DNA from: Xanthostigma xanthostigma
Taxonomy: Eukaryota; Arthropoda; Insecta; Raphidioptera; Raphidiidae
NCBI GenBank assembly: GCA_963575645.1
Contig: OY754464.1
Coordinates: 73,320,948 to 73,384,947, forward strand
Direction: 5' to 3'
DNA length: 64,000 bases
The notes below the pieces were generated by a model. The model saw only the letters and a program-made list of their open reading frames with translations. It searched no databases and had not been told where the DNA came from. This document shows positions 32,655-43,822 of this stretch, piece by piece; within the stretch, counting starts at the first letter, position 1; every line of letters starts with the position of its first letter. The translations under genes were made by a program, and so were the position numbers.

Positions 32655-35478
32655 GAAAAATCACAAATCCATTCAACTTTAGTATCCCGTTGGAATTTTT
32701 GGAAAAAATTAATTCTAACCGATTTTATAACGATTTCTTTAGCGATACCAATTTTAGACAAACGTATAAAACCATATTAGTCTAAGAAAATTAGTTTCAG
32801 AATCGTCGATCAGCCCGAATAATTCGTGTAGTTTTGAAAGTTGGTACAGTTATTCCTAAAGGTGTCCAGATGAATATACTAAAAGCCCCCGAGGGAGGGA
32901 CACGAGCCGGCGGTGGGGGAGGGGGGGAAAGGTCACTTTTTTTGGTATTCTCAATATAGGTCTTAAACTATGCATTTTTTTATAAAATATTTTTTATGCG
33001 TTTTTAAGTAGACTAAAATTGCTACAATCTGAGACAAGAACCAGCTCTGTAGGTTCAATACTTACCGAGATACAGCTTTCCAAAAATTGACCAGTTTTTA
33101 TAACAAAGTGAAATTTTAAGATTTGGTCAATTTTTGACCCCGATATCGGAAAAAATACTCATTTTAAGGGAAATATCATAGGAACATATATTGTAGCAAA
33201 TGTAATTAGCTTTAATTTAAGCAGAGAACGACGTCTGTAGGCCATATAGTTTACTCACAAATTTTAAAAATCCAAAAAATGAGAAAACTGCATTTTCGCA
33301 AATTTAAATTTAATACCTAATAATCGTTATGTAAATCCATTCAGTGATTTTAATGTGGTTGAGTAACCAAATTGAGTAGCATAGTAGCATAAACGAGTAA
33401 CATAATAAAAAAAATAACATAATTGATAACATCATACAAAAATTATGCAGTTTTTGAAAAAATACCGTCGTATTTCAGCCATTTTGTAAAAAATATTTAC
33501 AAATTATATTCATGAACCTTCCTCGTTTATCGCTCTTTCTATTACCGAAAACAATTTCAAAATCCGGTGCGTGGTTTAGTAGAAGAGAGCGGAGAAAAAG
33601 ACAGAGACTTTGTTTTTAACTGTGCAGTCTTTGACAAAATACCGTCGTATTTCAGCCATTTTGAAAAAATATTTACAAATTGTATACAGAAACCTTCCTC
33701 GTATATTGATATTTCTATTAGCGAAAACCATTTCAAAATCCGGTGCGTGGTTTAGAAGAAATGACCGGTGAAAAAGACAAAGACAGTCTGAGACTCTGAT
33801 TTTAACTATGTAGTCTTTGCTAAAATTCCGTCGTAGTTCAGGTATTTTGTAAAAAATATTTATAAATTATATACAGAAACCTTCCTCGTTTATTGCTCTT
33901 TCGACTACCGAAAACCATTTTTAGATCCGGCGCATGGCTTAGAAGAAGTGAGCTGAGAAAAAGACAAAGACAGACAGAAGCTCTATTTTTAACTATGCAG
34001 TCTGAGCTAAAACACTGTCGTAGTTCAGGCATTTTGTAAAAACTATTTACAAATTATATACAGAAACCTTCCGTGCTTATCGCTCTTTCTATTACCGAAA
34101 ACCATTTTACGATCCGGCGCATAGTTTAGAAGAACACCGACGTTGTTTTGTCAAAGACTGCATAGTTAAAAACAGTCTCTGTCTGTCTTTGTGTTTTTCT
34201 CCGCTCACTTCTTCTAAACCATGCGCCGAACCTAAAAATGGTTTTCGATAGTAGAAAGAGCAATAAACGAGGAAGGTTTCTGTATATAATTTATAAATAT
34301 TTTTTACAAAATAACTGAACTACGACGGAATTTTAGCAAAGCCTACATAGTTAAAATCAGAGTCTCTGACTGTCTTTGTCTTTTTCACCGGTCATTTCTT
34401 CTAAACCACGCACCGGATTTTGAAATGGTTTTCGCTAATAGAAAGATCAATATACGAGGAAGGTTTCTGTATACAATTTGTAAATATTTTTTCAAAATGG
34501 CTGAAATACGACGGTATTTTGTCAAAGACTGCACAGTTAAAAACAAAGTCTCTGTCTTTTTCTCCGCTCTCTTCTACTAAACCACGCACCGAATTTTGAA
34601 ATTGTTTTCGGTAATAGAAAGAGCGATAAACGAGGAAGGTTCATGAATATAATTTGTAAATATTTTTTACAAAATGGCTGAAATACGACGGTATTTTTTC
34701 AAAAACTGCATAATTTTTGTATGATGTTATCAATTATGTTATTTTTTTTATTATGTTACTCGTTTATGCTACTATGCTACTCAATTTGGTTACTCAACCA
34801 CATTAAAATCACTGAATGGATTTACATAACGATTATTAGGTATTAAATTTAAATTTGCGAAAATGCAGTTTTCTCATTTTTTGGATTTTTAAAATTTGTG
34901 AGTAAACTATATGGCCTACAGACGTCGTTCTCTGCTTAAATTAAAGCTAATTACATTTGCTACAATATATGTTCCTATGATATTTCCCTTAAAATGAGTA
35001 TTTTCCCCGATATCGGTGTCAAAAATTGACCAAATCTTAAAATTTCACTTTGTTGAAAAAACTGGTCAATTTTTGGAAAGCTGTATCTCGGTAAGTATTG
35101 AACCTACAGAGCTGGTTCTTGTCTCAGATTGTAGCAATTTTAGTCTACTTAAAAACGTATAAAAAATATTTTATAAAAAAATGCATAGTTTAAGACCTAT
35201 ATTGAGAATACCAAAAAAAGTGACCTTTCCCCCCCTCCCCCACCGCCGGCTCGTGTCCCTCCCTCGGGGGCTTTTAGTATATTCATCTGGACACCTTTAG
35301 GAATAACTGTACCAACTTTCAAAACTACACGAATTATTTGGTCTGAATTTCTTAATTTTCCCAGGCTATATAACTTTTCCAATATTCAATCGTTATAAAA
35401 TCGGTTAGAATTAATTTTTTCCAAAAATTCCAACGGGATACTAAAGTTGAATGGATTTGTGATTTTTCTGGCTTTACA
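32655..35478. repeat. 2.8-kb palindrome (giant inverted repeat)
   Basis: The two halves are near-perfect reverse complements about position 34078. For example 'acaaatccattcaactttag' at 32664 pairs with 'ctaaagttgaatggatttgt' at 35441, and the frames 33567-33755 (plus) and 34401-34589 (minus) encode 62-residue peptides differing at one position. Arms are about 1.4 kb. One divergent pocket lies near 32745-32825 against 35345-35400. Each arm contains a G/C-run ('ggtgggggaggggggg' near 32915). No protein domain was recognised; mirrored frames are a by-product of the symmetry. Confidence 0.9.
33480..34700. repeat. ~187-bp tandem repeats within the palindrome
   Basis: In the left arm the block 'aaaccttcctcg' recurs near 33515, 33690, 33880 and 34066, each followed by 'attaccgaaaac'-like and 'ccggtgcgtggttta'-like segments and by 'taaaataccgtcgtatttca'-like segments. 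The right arm carries the mirror blocks near 34270, 34455 and 34635. Units differ by many substitutions, while arm-to-arm partners differ by few. Confidence 0.85.
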
Positions 35479-36206
35479 TTACCTTATTAATTTAGTGGCT
35501 TGTTTCAAAATTTTTCGGAAAATTCGCAACTTTATTTGAGATACATACATCACGAAACATCTCCACAACATCTTTGAAACCTAGCTGCCAATTCTAGCAA
35601 GGAATCTAGCGGCAAAGCCAGCCTCATGTTCAGCGCTTAAGATTTTATAATTTCACTCCTGGTCCTTCGTAATGATGTTTACACATCAAAAATTTTCTGA
35701 CGGTATTAAATTACGACTTATGCCATTTTACTTTGTCGCCATAGATATTACACACGAACAAACTGACAAGATACTAAAATTCATTTAATTAAACACGGGC
35801 CAGTTGTCATACTCCTGTATAATATATTAAACAGTTCTCTCTTTCGTCCTTATAATTTGTACAAGCGCCAACTTTTCTCATCAACTGCCGTGCTGTCAAT
35901 TATAAAAATAAAAAGATGTCAGCTGTCCAAAAAAAAAATTATTAAAACTTCCTGAAAACATAAAAACGGTTCCTCAAAAAAAAAAAAAAAACAAGAGAGG
36001 TTTTTTTAAATCCTCGAAAAACAGGAAAGGTTTCACAAATCCCAGACCCCAATATTTTAGAAATCCTTGGAATCGACCAAGTAAGTATTTTTTTTTTATT
36101 TTCAAAAAAATAACCCAAATAATATATACGGTTTCTGAGATTCTCAAAAGAAAAAATACAGCACCTAACGATATTTCCCTAGAAAAGAGAAGAAAGGTTT
36201 ATTAAT
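35479..36206. other. no gene; MITE fragment and A-runs
   Basis: Holds a 60-bp fragment (35583-35640) of the 31447 MITE family and long A-runs near 35978. Otherwise nothing recognised. Confidence 0.4.
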
Positions 36207-36213
36207 TAATAAA

Positions 36214-36231
36214 GTGTGTGTGTGTGTGTGT
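36214..36231. repeat. (GT)n microsatellite
   Basis: Nine uninterrupted GT units. Confidence 0.9.
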
Positions 36232-36383
36232 CAGCTCCGACGCACGACTGGAGTTTACTCCTTAGATACGCTGTGTAATGTATTCCATCTCATTCTTTCG
36301 CACATTAAATCCTACAGTTATATATGTTTGTCTCTATACATAGTATATTATACATAATATTATATACAATTATATACAAGATT

Positions 36384-36724
36384 ACGGTCCAGCCCGGTTT
36401 CACTCGGGTGCAAAAGAACGAATGGAGGGAGGGACATGAGTACGCGCGTTTATCTTAGTTTACCAAGATGAATGTTGTGTCCAAATTTCATGATAATCGG
36501 AGTTACCATTCAAACGTTTTTGTCGGACGGACAAATTTTGAGTTACATTTTCATTGATGCTTCGCTCCTATTGGTCGTAGCCTGATATTATATAGCCTAT
36601 AGCCTTCCTCGATAAATGGACTATCCAACAAAAAAAACATTCAATTCGAACCAGTAGTTCCTTATAATTAGCGCGCTCAACCAAACAAACAAACAAACTC
36701 TTCAGCTTTGTATATTAGTATAGA
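36384..36724 (-). mobile_element. non-autonomous Helitron, minus strand
   Basis: On the minus strand it starts TCTATACTAATATACAAAGC and ends near 'gggtgaaaccgggctgg'-like sequence; the CTAG end has decayed. Same family as 23452-23801 and 53396-54069. It sits between two direct ~60-bp copies marked 'gtattccatctcattctttc' (36277 and 36751), so it may have entered a pre-existing duplication. Confidence 0.75.
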
Positions 36725-36806
36725 TTAGTCTAGCATCGCACAAGTGGAATGTATTCCATCTCATTCTTTCGCACGTTAAATCCTACAGATATATGTATTT
36801 GTCTCT

Positions 36807-36913
36807 CTTGAAGCGGACGAGCGTAACGCCACACTTGAAGCGGTGGAGCGTAACGCCACACTTGAAGCGGTGGAGCGTAACGCCACACTTGAAGCGGTGG
36901 AGCGTAACGCCTC
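36807..36913. repeat. 27-bp minisatellite, four copies
   Basis: Unit CTTGAAGCGGTGGAGCGTAA plus CGCCACA repeated four times, the first copy with 'acg' for 'tgg'. A 27-bp period keeps a frame open (minus 36730-36918), giving a repeated WRYAPPLQV peptide that I regard as accidental. Confidence 0.9.
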
Positions 36914-37924
36914 ACCAATTGATTTTACTACGCATAACATTTCCGTACCAGGCCTTATAACTCAAATCGTTTCTTAAGGAGTAAACTCCAAAAAAAAGAA
37001 GGAAATGATTAAAACTATTAGCTATTTTATGATTACTTGAAAAGTGAAGTCGAAAAACAAATAGTAACACGTATTTACAGAGCTACTTGGTGGAGTGTTT
37101 AGTTGAAGAGATGCACGCATTCTGAAAACAAATTATACACGAAACAACAGGCGAGCGGAACAGCGTTAACAATCCTCAACTGTTTAGGTAAACAAAAGAG
37201 TGCTCTTTATAATTTTACACGACAAAGTTTCATATGAAGTGTAATGCTCCTACACTTTGCGTATAATAAATTGTAAGAAGAAATAAATTATCATGAACTT
37301 ACAAACACTTATTATTAAATAATTGTAGGGAAAGTTTAACACTTATACTTATTCCCGCTTATCAAGAATCTTCACTTTGAAGTGAAACTTTTTAGGCGCT
37401 GACAGACAGCAGTAAAAAATTAATGAAAAGATATCCCCTGTTCCAATTTCCAATAAATAAAAAAAGCGAGTGTGCTTTAGACCACACGACTGAAGTAAAA
37501 CTTCTTCCTGCCATATATAATATATAATAATATTTAATATATAATAATGATACAATAATATTCGATAATCTATCACCATATTTTGATTAGACATCCTGAT
37601 TTAACGACACAGTATAAACTCACTCTGTAGCACATATCTACAAAGACGAAATGTTTAAAATATAATGTTTGATTAATTAATAGGCAAAATATGTATATAT
37701 ATTTATTAGCATAATTTATAATACATTTAAAAGGATTTATTTAGTAACCTACATTATTTCCCGTTACAAAATGCAGCAAAATTCGATGAAATGTATTTTT
37801 GATACTAAAAAACTATGACATATTTTTTATATACGACTTACAATTGAGGTTATTCTTATAGAAAAAAACGCGCTGAATCGACTCCCACCTCTGTATCATT
37901 AGTCGTTAAGAAGTTATGGCGTTT
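36914..37924. other. no gene recognised
   Basis: AT-rich. The frame 37349-37594 (minus) has no recognisable domain. Confidence 0.3.
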
Positions 37925-38150
37925 TTAAGGTTTTACCCAACTACGGCGAAGCCAAAAGGAAGGGTTATGAGTTTAGCAGTCTAGTATGTTTGTATTTGCG
38001 GATGTTCCACCGTAGCGCCTAAACTATTTATCCGATTTTAATAAATCGGGTGTCAATCGATTCGTTATTATGGCCCGGGTAACATAGGTTACAATTATTT
38101 TTGAATTTTGATCCTAGAGAGAGGTAAATTGGAAACAAATAAAAAAAAGT
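37925..38150 (-). repeat. interspersed repeat R5, copy b
   Basis: Inverted relative of 17644-17872: 'ggcgaagccaaaaggaaggg', 'gatgttccaccgtagcgcct' and 'ggtgtcaatcgattcgttat'. Confidence 0.7.
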
Positions 38151-38170
38151 TAAAAAAAATAATTTAAATG

Positions 38171-38455
38171 AAAAATAAGTTCAAAAACTAAAACCCGACT
38201 ACTGAAAAGTATGAAACAAGAAAATATTCTCATCTGAGTATAGCCGTGGTCGTATGCCATCTACTATATATATGAGGCCCTTCTAGATGTATAGCGTGAC
38301 GCATTTTGCCCTAGAGCTTATGATCGCTTACTACTGTTAAAATGTAATGTTTTGTTAGGGTAGGTGGCATATGACCACAGCTATCCTCAGATAAGAATAT
38401 TTTCTTGTTTCATACTTTTCAGTAGTCGAGTTTTAGTTTTTGAACTTATTTTTTT
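38171..38455. repeat. MITE with ~95-bp inverted repeats
   Basis: Left 'actactgaaaagtatgaaac' against right 'gtttcatacttttcagtagt'; pairing extends from 'aataagttcaaaaac' on the outside to 'gtatgccat' on the inside. The spacer is about 85 bp. No coding capacity. Confidence 0.85.
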
Positions 38456-38854
38456 TCTCAAATAATATAAATAAAAGTGATACAGGGTTGCGGATAGTCG
38501 GAATCGATTCAGCTTGACTTTTTCTATAAGCTCGGTAAATAAAAAATGGGCCAAAAATCGCTTAGTACCTTAAAAAGTTGTAGATTTGTATGAAAACATG
38601 AAAAGATTTACGATATTTGGAAAAATACAAAAATTTCTCAGATATACTTAATATTGACATGTCTTATAGAAAAAAGTACGCTGAATCGATTAGGCCTAAG
38701 CGCAAATTCGTATCTCGATTAGTTTAAACTTTAGAAGTTATGATGGATAAAAATGTACTATAAAAATGTGAACAATTAAAATTGGTTATATCTCCGAAAC
38801 TAAAAGAGATATAGGGCTGCGGATGATATAGGTAAGTATGCATAATATTATATA

Positions 38855-39073
38855 TTTGAGTATCAAACATCTTCCCAAAATTTGGTTTCAATCCGTTCAT
38901 TCGTTTGACCTGTATCGTGCTCACAAACAGACAAATAGACAAACAGACTAACTGACGCACAGAGTTTTTCCAAAAATATGTTTTTTTGGTTTCGGGGGAC
39001 CTCAAAACAAAAAAAAATATAGTAAAATTTTGACCTAAACTAGTACCATTCCCCACTTGCGGGTTTGAATGGT
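38855..39073 (-). repeat. 650-bp interspersed repeat R2, copy d (truncated)
   Basis: Only the hairpin end and the 'gacctgtatcgtgctcac' region remain. Confidence 0.8.
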
Positions 39074-40384
39074 AAAAGCGCACCACAAAACGCTCTGAAG
39101 TTGCACAGGCTTCGACTGTGTGTAATCTAACAGCTTCTACCAAAGTCGCCTTCGTGGCTATTGTGGTTGCTGCACTTAATTTGAATTAAGTACCACCTCC
39201 ACATATTATATAAAACAATACAGTGAGAGAGCCCCCAGAAGTTGGTTGTGGGACGGTGCAGTGAGGAGGGGTCACAGAGCTTTAATTCTGGTTAATGTAA
39301 ACAACGCAGCTCACAATAGAGACGCCACAGGAGGCCCTGATATGAAATATGATATATAATGGTGACTCCGCCACACGCCAAAACAAAAGACGCGAACGTT
39401 GCTACAACTCTCATTTGTTCCGTGATAAGAACAAGTATACAGCGACTGAAGTAGTTTTTACACAAAGAATTCTAATTTTGGATACACATTACGCCGAGTT
39501 ATGTTTTGTGCCGCGTTTTGTGACGCGGACATAGTTTATTTTGTGACTAATTTGTGCTTAATGAAAGCTTTTCAATTACTTTCGACCGATTATTGCATGA
39601 AAATGTCATGTAATGATTTATAATGATTAAAAAAATAGTACTCGTGATTTTGGTACGGTTTTCAGCTTTAAATCAAGGTTTAAGAAAGTCATACCTAAAA
39701 TGTGACTTTTGAGTCGTCTGTTCGAGTATTTTGCACCATGTAAGAAAAAAATCTAATAATATCTATATATTCTTGATAGATTTTGTAAAAAGCAAACGAC
39801 AAATGATGATTTCTATTCATAATAATGCACTATAAATTTTATAATTCAATTTTAAGAATTGTATTTTTCAATCTGTTCTTCAAAAATCTAAAACGCTGTT
39901 CGCCATGCTGGATTCCGGCGTGACGTCATTTCGTCTGTAAAATAGCTACGTTTATGCTGTGATGTGTGTTATTTTGAAGTTATTTCGAGTTATTATCAGA
40001 AAGTACTAAGCAAGAAAAAATACGTTTAATAAATAAAGTTTTACTTACTTACACTGGTAATGTAATAATCATAGCAATCTTAAATATTTTTTATTGTACA
40101 GTGTTACTATGGTTACTGTGCACTATCGTTATTATTTACAATCATAGTAACGTAACGGGTCGTTTTCGCGCGAAAATTCATAATGATAAATATTAAAAGC
40201 TGTTTTTGTGGCACTATTCGGTTATAAAATATTATTATAAAAATTGTAGGGCTTCTTTTTGATCTAGTTTCAAAAATATATATACCGAATACCTATCATC
40301 AAAATTGCTCTACGCAAATGAATGTAGTCACAATACAGACATCACAAAAAGCAGAACTAAACGATTGAGTATAAATTAAACTCT
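39074..40384. other. no gene recognised
   Basis: The part 39150-39540 is less AT-rich and has no repeat partner here; the frame 39349-39534 shows no domain. At 39900-39945 'ggattccggcgtgacgtcat' loosely resembles 52455-52475 'acaccggatgacgtcacgcc'. Confidence 0.35.
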
Positions 40385-40930
40385 ACGCTAGGAAAGTATC
40401 TTTTGATACCCGATCTTTGCGCCCTCTCGTGTTTTTTTTTTTTTTAATTTTTAAATTCTGGTTTAGTCAAAACCTTAGTGTCATATTATATTATTCGTGC
40501 ATTTTAATAAGGATTAATTGTCGAATAAAATGGGAAAAAAGCTATCAAATCGGAAGTGCTGTGTTGTTGATTGTAACTAAAAATCCAGAATTACAATTCC
40601 ACCGTTTTCCTGGATTTTCATATTAGAGAGAAAAAAATGGAATAAAGCAGCATGGTCATCAAGGGTAATTAAATTTTATTCTACGTCTGTAATCATTATT
40701 AAATACATGAAAAATATCATAATTGCTATTTTGTTCACAACAATAAGATTTAGAAAATCTTGAAATAAAAAATTGTATATCATTTATGTAGTTTTTTTAC
40801 TGATATTGTGCGTAAATATTTTTTTATGCTTAAGAATAAAGCTGGTTTGTAAGTTTTGACTAAACCAGATTTTAAAAAATCAAACACGAGATGACGCAAA
40901 GATCGCATGTCAAAGATACATTCTTAGCGT
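40385..40930 (+). mobile_element. P-like transposon remnant with THAP relic
   Basis: Inverted ends: left ACGCTAGGAAAGTATCTTTT, right ending TCTTAGCGT; inside, 'gatctttgcgccctctcgtg' pairs with 'cacgagatgacgcaaagatc' and 'ctggtttagtcaaaac' with its complement. Arms are about 90 bp. The interior carries the start of a THAP-type zinc-finger protein (40530-40668). P-family transposases carry an N-terminal THAP domain, which makes a P-like origin the simplest reading. Confidence 0.7.
40530..40668 (+). pseudogene. THAP zinc-finger N-terminus, frameshifted
   Basis: From the ATG at 40530 the frame reads MGKKLSNRKCCVVDC and then stops. In the next frame it continues TKNPELQFHRFPGFSY, stop, then REKKWNKAAWSS. 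Together this is the start of a THAP domain: an N-terminal C-x2-4-C pair, a conserved FHRFP block and the invariant W after a basic stretch. The second half of the C2CH site (C-x2-H) and the rest of the protein are absent. At least one frameshift and one stop make it non-functional. It sits in the centre of an inverted-repeat element, which supports a P-like transposase rather than a host THAP gene. Confidence 0.7.
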
Positions 40931-41501
40931 ATAGATACTTCACTTGCTCAGTAATTTTCTATCAATTAAAATAATTCTCCATCAGTTTAATATTTGATTA
41001 CAATCGGCAAAAATCCAAAAGGAAACTATATTATATGAAATTGTAAATTTTGTTGAGAAAAATAAATAAATAATAATAATAATCCCACTTGATTGTCATT
41101 AACATTAAAATTTAAGTTGAGACGTCGCGACGGTGTGACGGCGTCTTAAATAATTAGTGCTTCAGTGTCGTTCAAAGACAGTGCGTCGGTGTCTAGTTGA
41201 GTTAAGTTCTGGCCCGTTATAAGGACGCTTATTGCAAATGGCGACAAAGTCTTATCTCACACAAAACACACATCTCAACTAAAACAACTCAACTTATTTA
41301 CACCGACGTCACAAAAAGCTGTACCAAATACCGGGTGATTCAAAAATAAATGCCGAAGCTTTAATAGAACATTTTAAAAAATACACAGTAAAAAAAGACA
41401 AGAGGTGTTGGAATGAAGTTCTTTTCGCTAATTATTATGTATCATATAATTTTTTACTAATTTGTCTATACCTAAATTACTGGAAAATTTTATTTATATT
41501 A
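40931..41501. other. no gene recognised
   Basis: AT-rich; 41120-41310 has a mixed composition with 'gttgagttaagtt' and 'caactcaactta' as weak inverted motifs. Confidence 0.3.
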
Positions 41502-42246
41502 TCCCTATATTATTAAACGAGCTAATCTTGTATCTACCTATATACCTATGTACCTATGTCCCTAAATATTTTCTGAAAAGGGATTTTGGGGGGCAAAAAA
41601 TTGTTTTAGCTAGGTCTCATCTCTCGAAAAAATCGTTTTCTTACAAATTTTATCATTATAAAAATCAATTTTTTGATTATGAAAATACTTAAATATTGTA
41701 AGTAGGTTTTGAAATTTTATACAATGAAACAATTGTTTTCAAAATATTATGACAGTTAATCTTTAATTACTATTTAAGTGAGACTTAAAATAAATACGTA
41801 TTTGAAAGAAAGTTAAAAACAATTATTATTATAGGTGAGTAATTTTAATAAATACATTTTTAACCTAAATTTGAAGCGAAAGATGCAATATCATAGATCA
41901 AGATGACGGCGAATCAGTTTTACAAGCACCGGATTGCCATAAGGGCCGACAATCCTCTCCACAAAGGTGTCAAACTGTTTCAGCAATATTATCTTATTGC
42001 TCCACCTTAGGAAGCGAAGCTTCCCCAGAGAACCTACGGTTCTTATATGGAGAGCCGAAGGCTCGACTAGTGTTGTTTACAACCGAGCGGGGCACAGCCC
42101 CGCGAGGTAAGACTGTAACAAAGGTGGAGACGTAGGCTCCACAAAGGGAAGCTACAGAGAACCTACGGTTCTCAAAATTTTGGCGATATCAGCATATTAG
42201 TATTTTATTTAACTTTCCGAGCAAAGCTCGGTCACCCAGGTACTAA
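41502..42246 (+). mobile_element. Helitron with a fragment of Rep
   Basis: Starts TCCCTATATTATTAAACGAG after an A and ends in CTAA before a T. The CCGAGCAAAGCTCGG hairpin lies 14 bases before the end, a classical Helitron 3' structure. The 5' part matches the minus-strand elements 5824-6859 and 56155-56545. Between 42010 and 42185 lies a series of short palindromes (gaagcgaagcttc, gagccgaaggctc, cggggcacagccccg, gagaacctacggttctc). Confidence 0.85.
41903..42010 (+). pseudogene. Helitron Rep N-terminal fragment
   Basis: The 35-codon frame begins MTANQFYKHRIAIRADNP, continues HKGVKLFQQYYLIA and stops. It matches the start of the Helitron-like N-terminal domain, in which an 'FY.YR..IR' block is followed by a 'G.LFQQY' block ahead of the HUH nuclease motif. 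The HUH motif, the catalytic tyrosines and the helicase are missing. One codon before the ATG region is a TAG (41894-41896) that probably interrupts the original frame. The same first residues are still legible in the minus-strand Helitron at about 6380-6404. Confidence 0.72.
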
Positions 42247-42311
42247 TATGATTATTAAACAAAAATTAATCGTGTGATTTGCAACTCTAAAAATATAAAT
42301 AAACAATTGTT

Positions 42312-42378
42312 GCGCAATCAAACCCGGGGCACCCGCATAGCAGATGAGTATTCTACCACTGAACCATTGACACTGCTT
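42312..42378 (-). tRNA. tRNA-Gly-like pseudogene or SINE head
   Basis: The minus strand reads TGGTTCAGTGGTAGAATACT, then CTGCTATGCGGGTG and CCCGGGTTTGATT. The D-arm (box A) and T-arm (box B) follow tRNA-Gly(GCC), but the anticodon loop reads GCT and the acceptor stem does not pair. It may be a dead tRNA copy or the head of a tRNA-derived SINE. Confidence 0.65.
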
Positions 42379-43220
42379 AGATATCGCTATTTATATAGAT
42401 TTAATAACAAATTGTGAAGTTAGAAGGCGTTGCATTTCACAAAATATTAATGTCAAAAACTGACAAAAAAAACTAACAAATATTTGAAATGGCATCCGTT
42501 TTTAAACAAATGCAATCTTTTTATTTTAAGACAGAACATACGCAATCTTTAAATGTCCATAACACACTGTGTAAGAGAAAAGGATAGGCGATCCACGTGC
42601 GCGATGTATTAGGCAAAATCGAATTTATATACATACAGTGTTTATTTCTGCTTTTTTATGTATAAAAAACTATTTGTGCGAATTTTTTTGTACGTTTATG
42701 TAAAATGTTCTCATCTTTCGTTTAAGACAGGTTTCGATCCGATCTGATTTAAATTTAGCTAATTATAATAAAAAAACTTTGTTGTTTTCAATTTGCTCCG
42801 CTCTGGGACCAAAATTCAAAAATCCGACTCCGTTAGGATCTGTCCCATGCCCTATATTATAAGTGTGCCGAATTTCAACTTTCTATGTCTACGGACAGAC
42901 ATACAATACTTAATTATATTAGATTTTCGTTACAGATTTTCTTTACGCTTTTCTTTACGTTTTTTTTTCCAGCCCACTCCATTCATATCTATAATGTCCC
43001 ATAAGGAACTTCGTTCAAAATATTTTTTTTATCAAACTTAATAAACTATCAATTGGTAATAACATTTTTAAAGCTATGGTCAATTTCAGATTTAGTTTCC
43101 GCTAAAATTACAGATTAAAAATGTACGAGCTTAATGGGTAATATAAATATTTATAGACCTCTATCCAAAAAATTACAATAATATAATTTTTATATACATA
43201 ACGCGTAAATATAGTGTAAT
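42379..43220. other. no gene; weak R5 similarity near 42780
   Basis: 'gctctgggaccaaaattc' near 42798 recalls repeat R5. The frame 42793-43041 overlaps it and is not supported. Confidence 0.35.
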
Positions 43221-43763
43221 GTTTACAATTGTCACTAAATAAGATGGCCTCATACTGCTATATCATCCGCCATCTACGTAAATCCGTAAATATTGATACA
43301 TTAAAAACATATTACTTCGGTTGCAAAAAAGAATAATTAGACTGATGTCGTTTTCAAATTATAGAGACTCTTGCCGCCCTCTGTTTAAAAAACACCAAAT
43401 TTTAACAGTCATTTCTTTATATATTTATCATTGTTTAACGTATGTTAAATCAAATAAGTATTAACACATTTTCAAAAGTTAGTGACACTACTTGTCATTT
43501 TCTAAGAAATAATGATCAGCTAACAATTTCGAAGCACCATATTTAAATCTGTTTGCTAAAGGCCCAAATTCTATGCCTATAAAACTATATAATCAATTAC
43601 CGGCTAATGTTAAATCTATTAATAGCCTATCTTGTTTTAAAAGGACAATCAAACGTCTCTTAATTCAGCACACCTTTTATTCCATTCAGGAATTTTTTAC
43701 TACCTCATTACAATTTATATGTTTGACTTGTTCCACACATTTATGTCAACGGAATTATTAAAC

Positions 43764-43820
<57 letters not shown>
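43221..43820 (+). pseudogene. LINE reverse transcriptase C-terminus with (TTA)n tail
   Basis: The plus strand reads IIRHLRKSVNIDTLKTYYFG, loses the 'YFHS..SYGI' block by deletion, and continues LQKRIIRLMSFSNYRDSCR, PLFKKHQILTVISLYIYHCL, and after stops KLYNQLPANVKSINSLSCFK. This is the order found at the C-terminus of CR1/jockey-like LINE polymerases. The open end piece is 43573-43761. The AATTATTAAACTT region leads into a (TTA)n run at 43764-43820. A second copy lies inverted at 51499-51748. It has stops and frame changes, and no catalytic core. Confidence 0.82.
43764..43820. repeat. (TTA)n microsatellite, LINE tail
   Basis: About 19 TTA/ATT units directly after the LINE 3' end. Confidence 0.95.

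Positions 43821-43822
<2 letters not shown>

Noticed and set aside
33567..34589. Two matching 62-residue frames as a conserved small protein
   Set aside because: They are mirror images produced by the palindrome, so their similarity is not evidence of coding.
33480..34700. CRISPR-like or satellite centromere array
   Set aside because: Only a few units per arm, in mirror orientation and diverged, so neither fits.
36730..36918. Repeat protein with WRYAPPLQV units
   Set aside because: A 27-bp minisatellite keeps the frame automatically; no start context or homologue is recognised.
38724..39143. 139-codon minus-strand frame
   Set aside because: Most of it is repeat R2; the ends run into unrelated flanking DNA.
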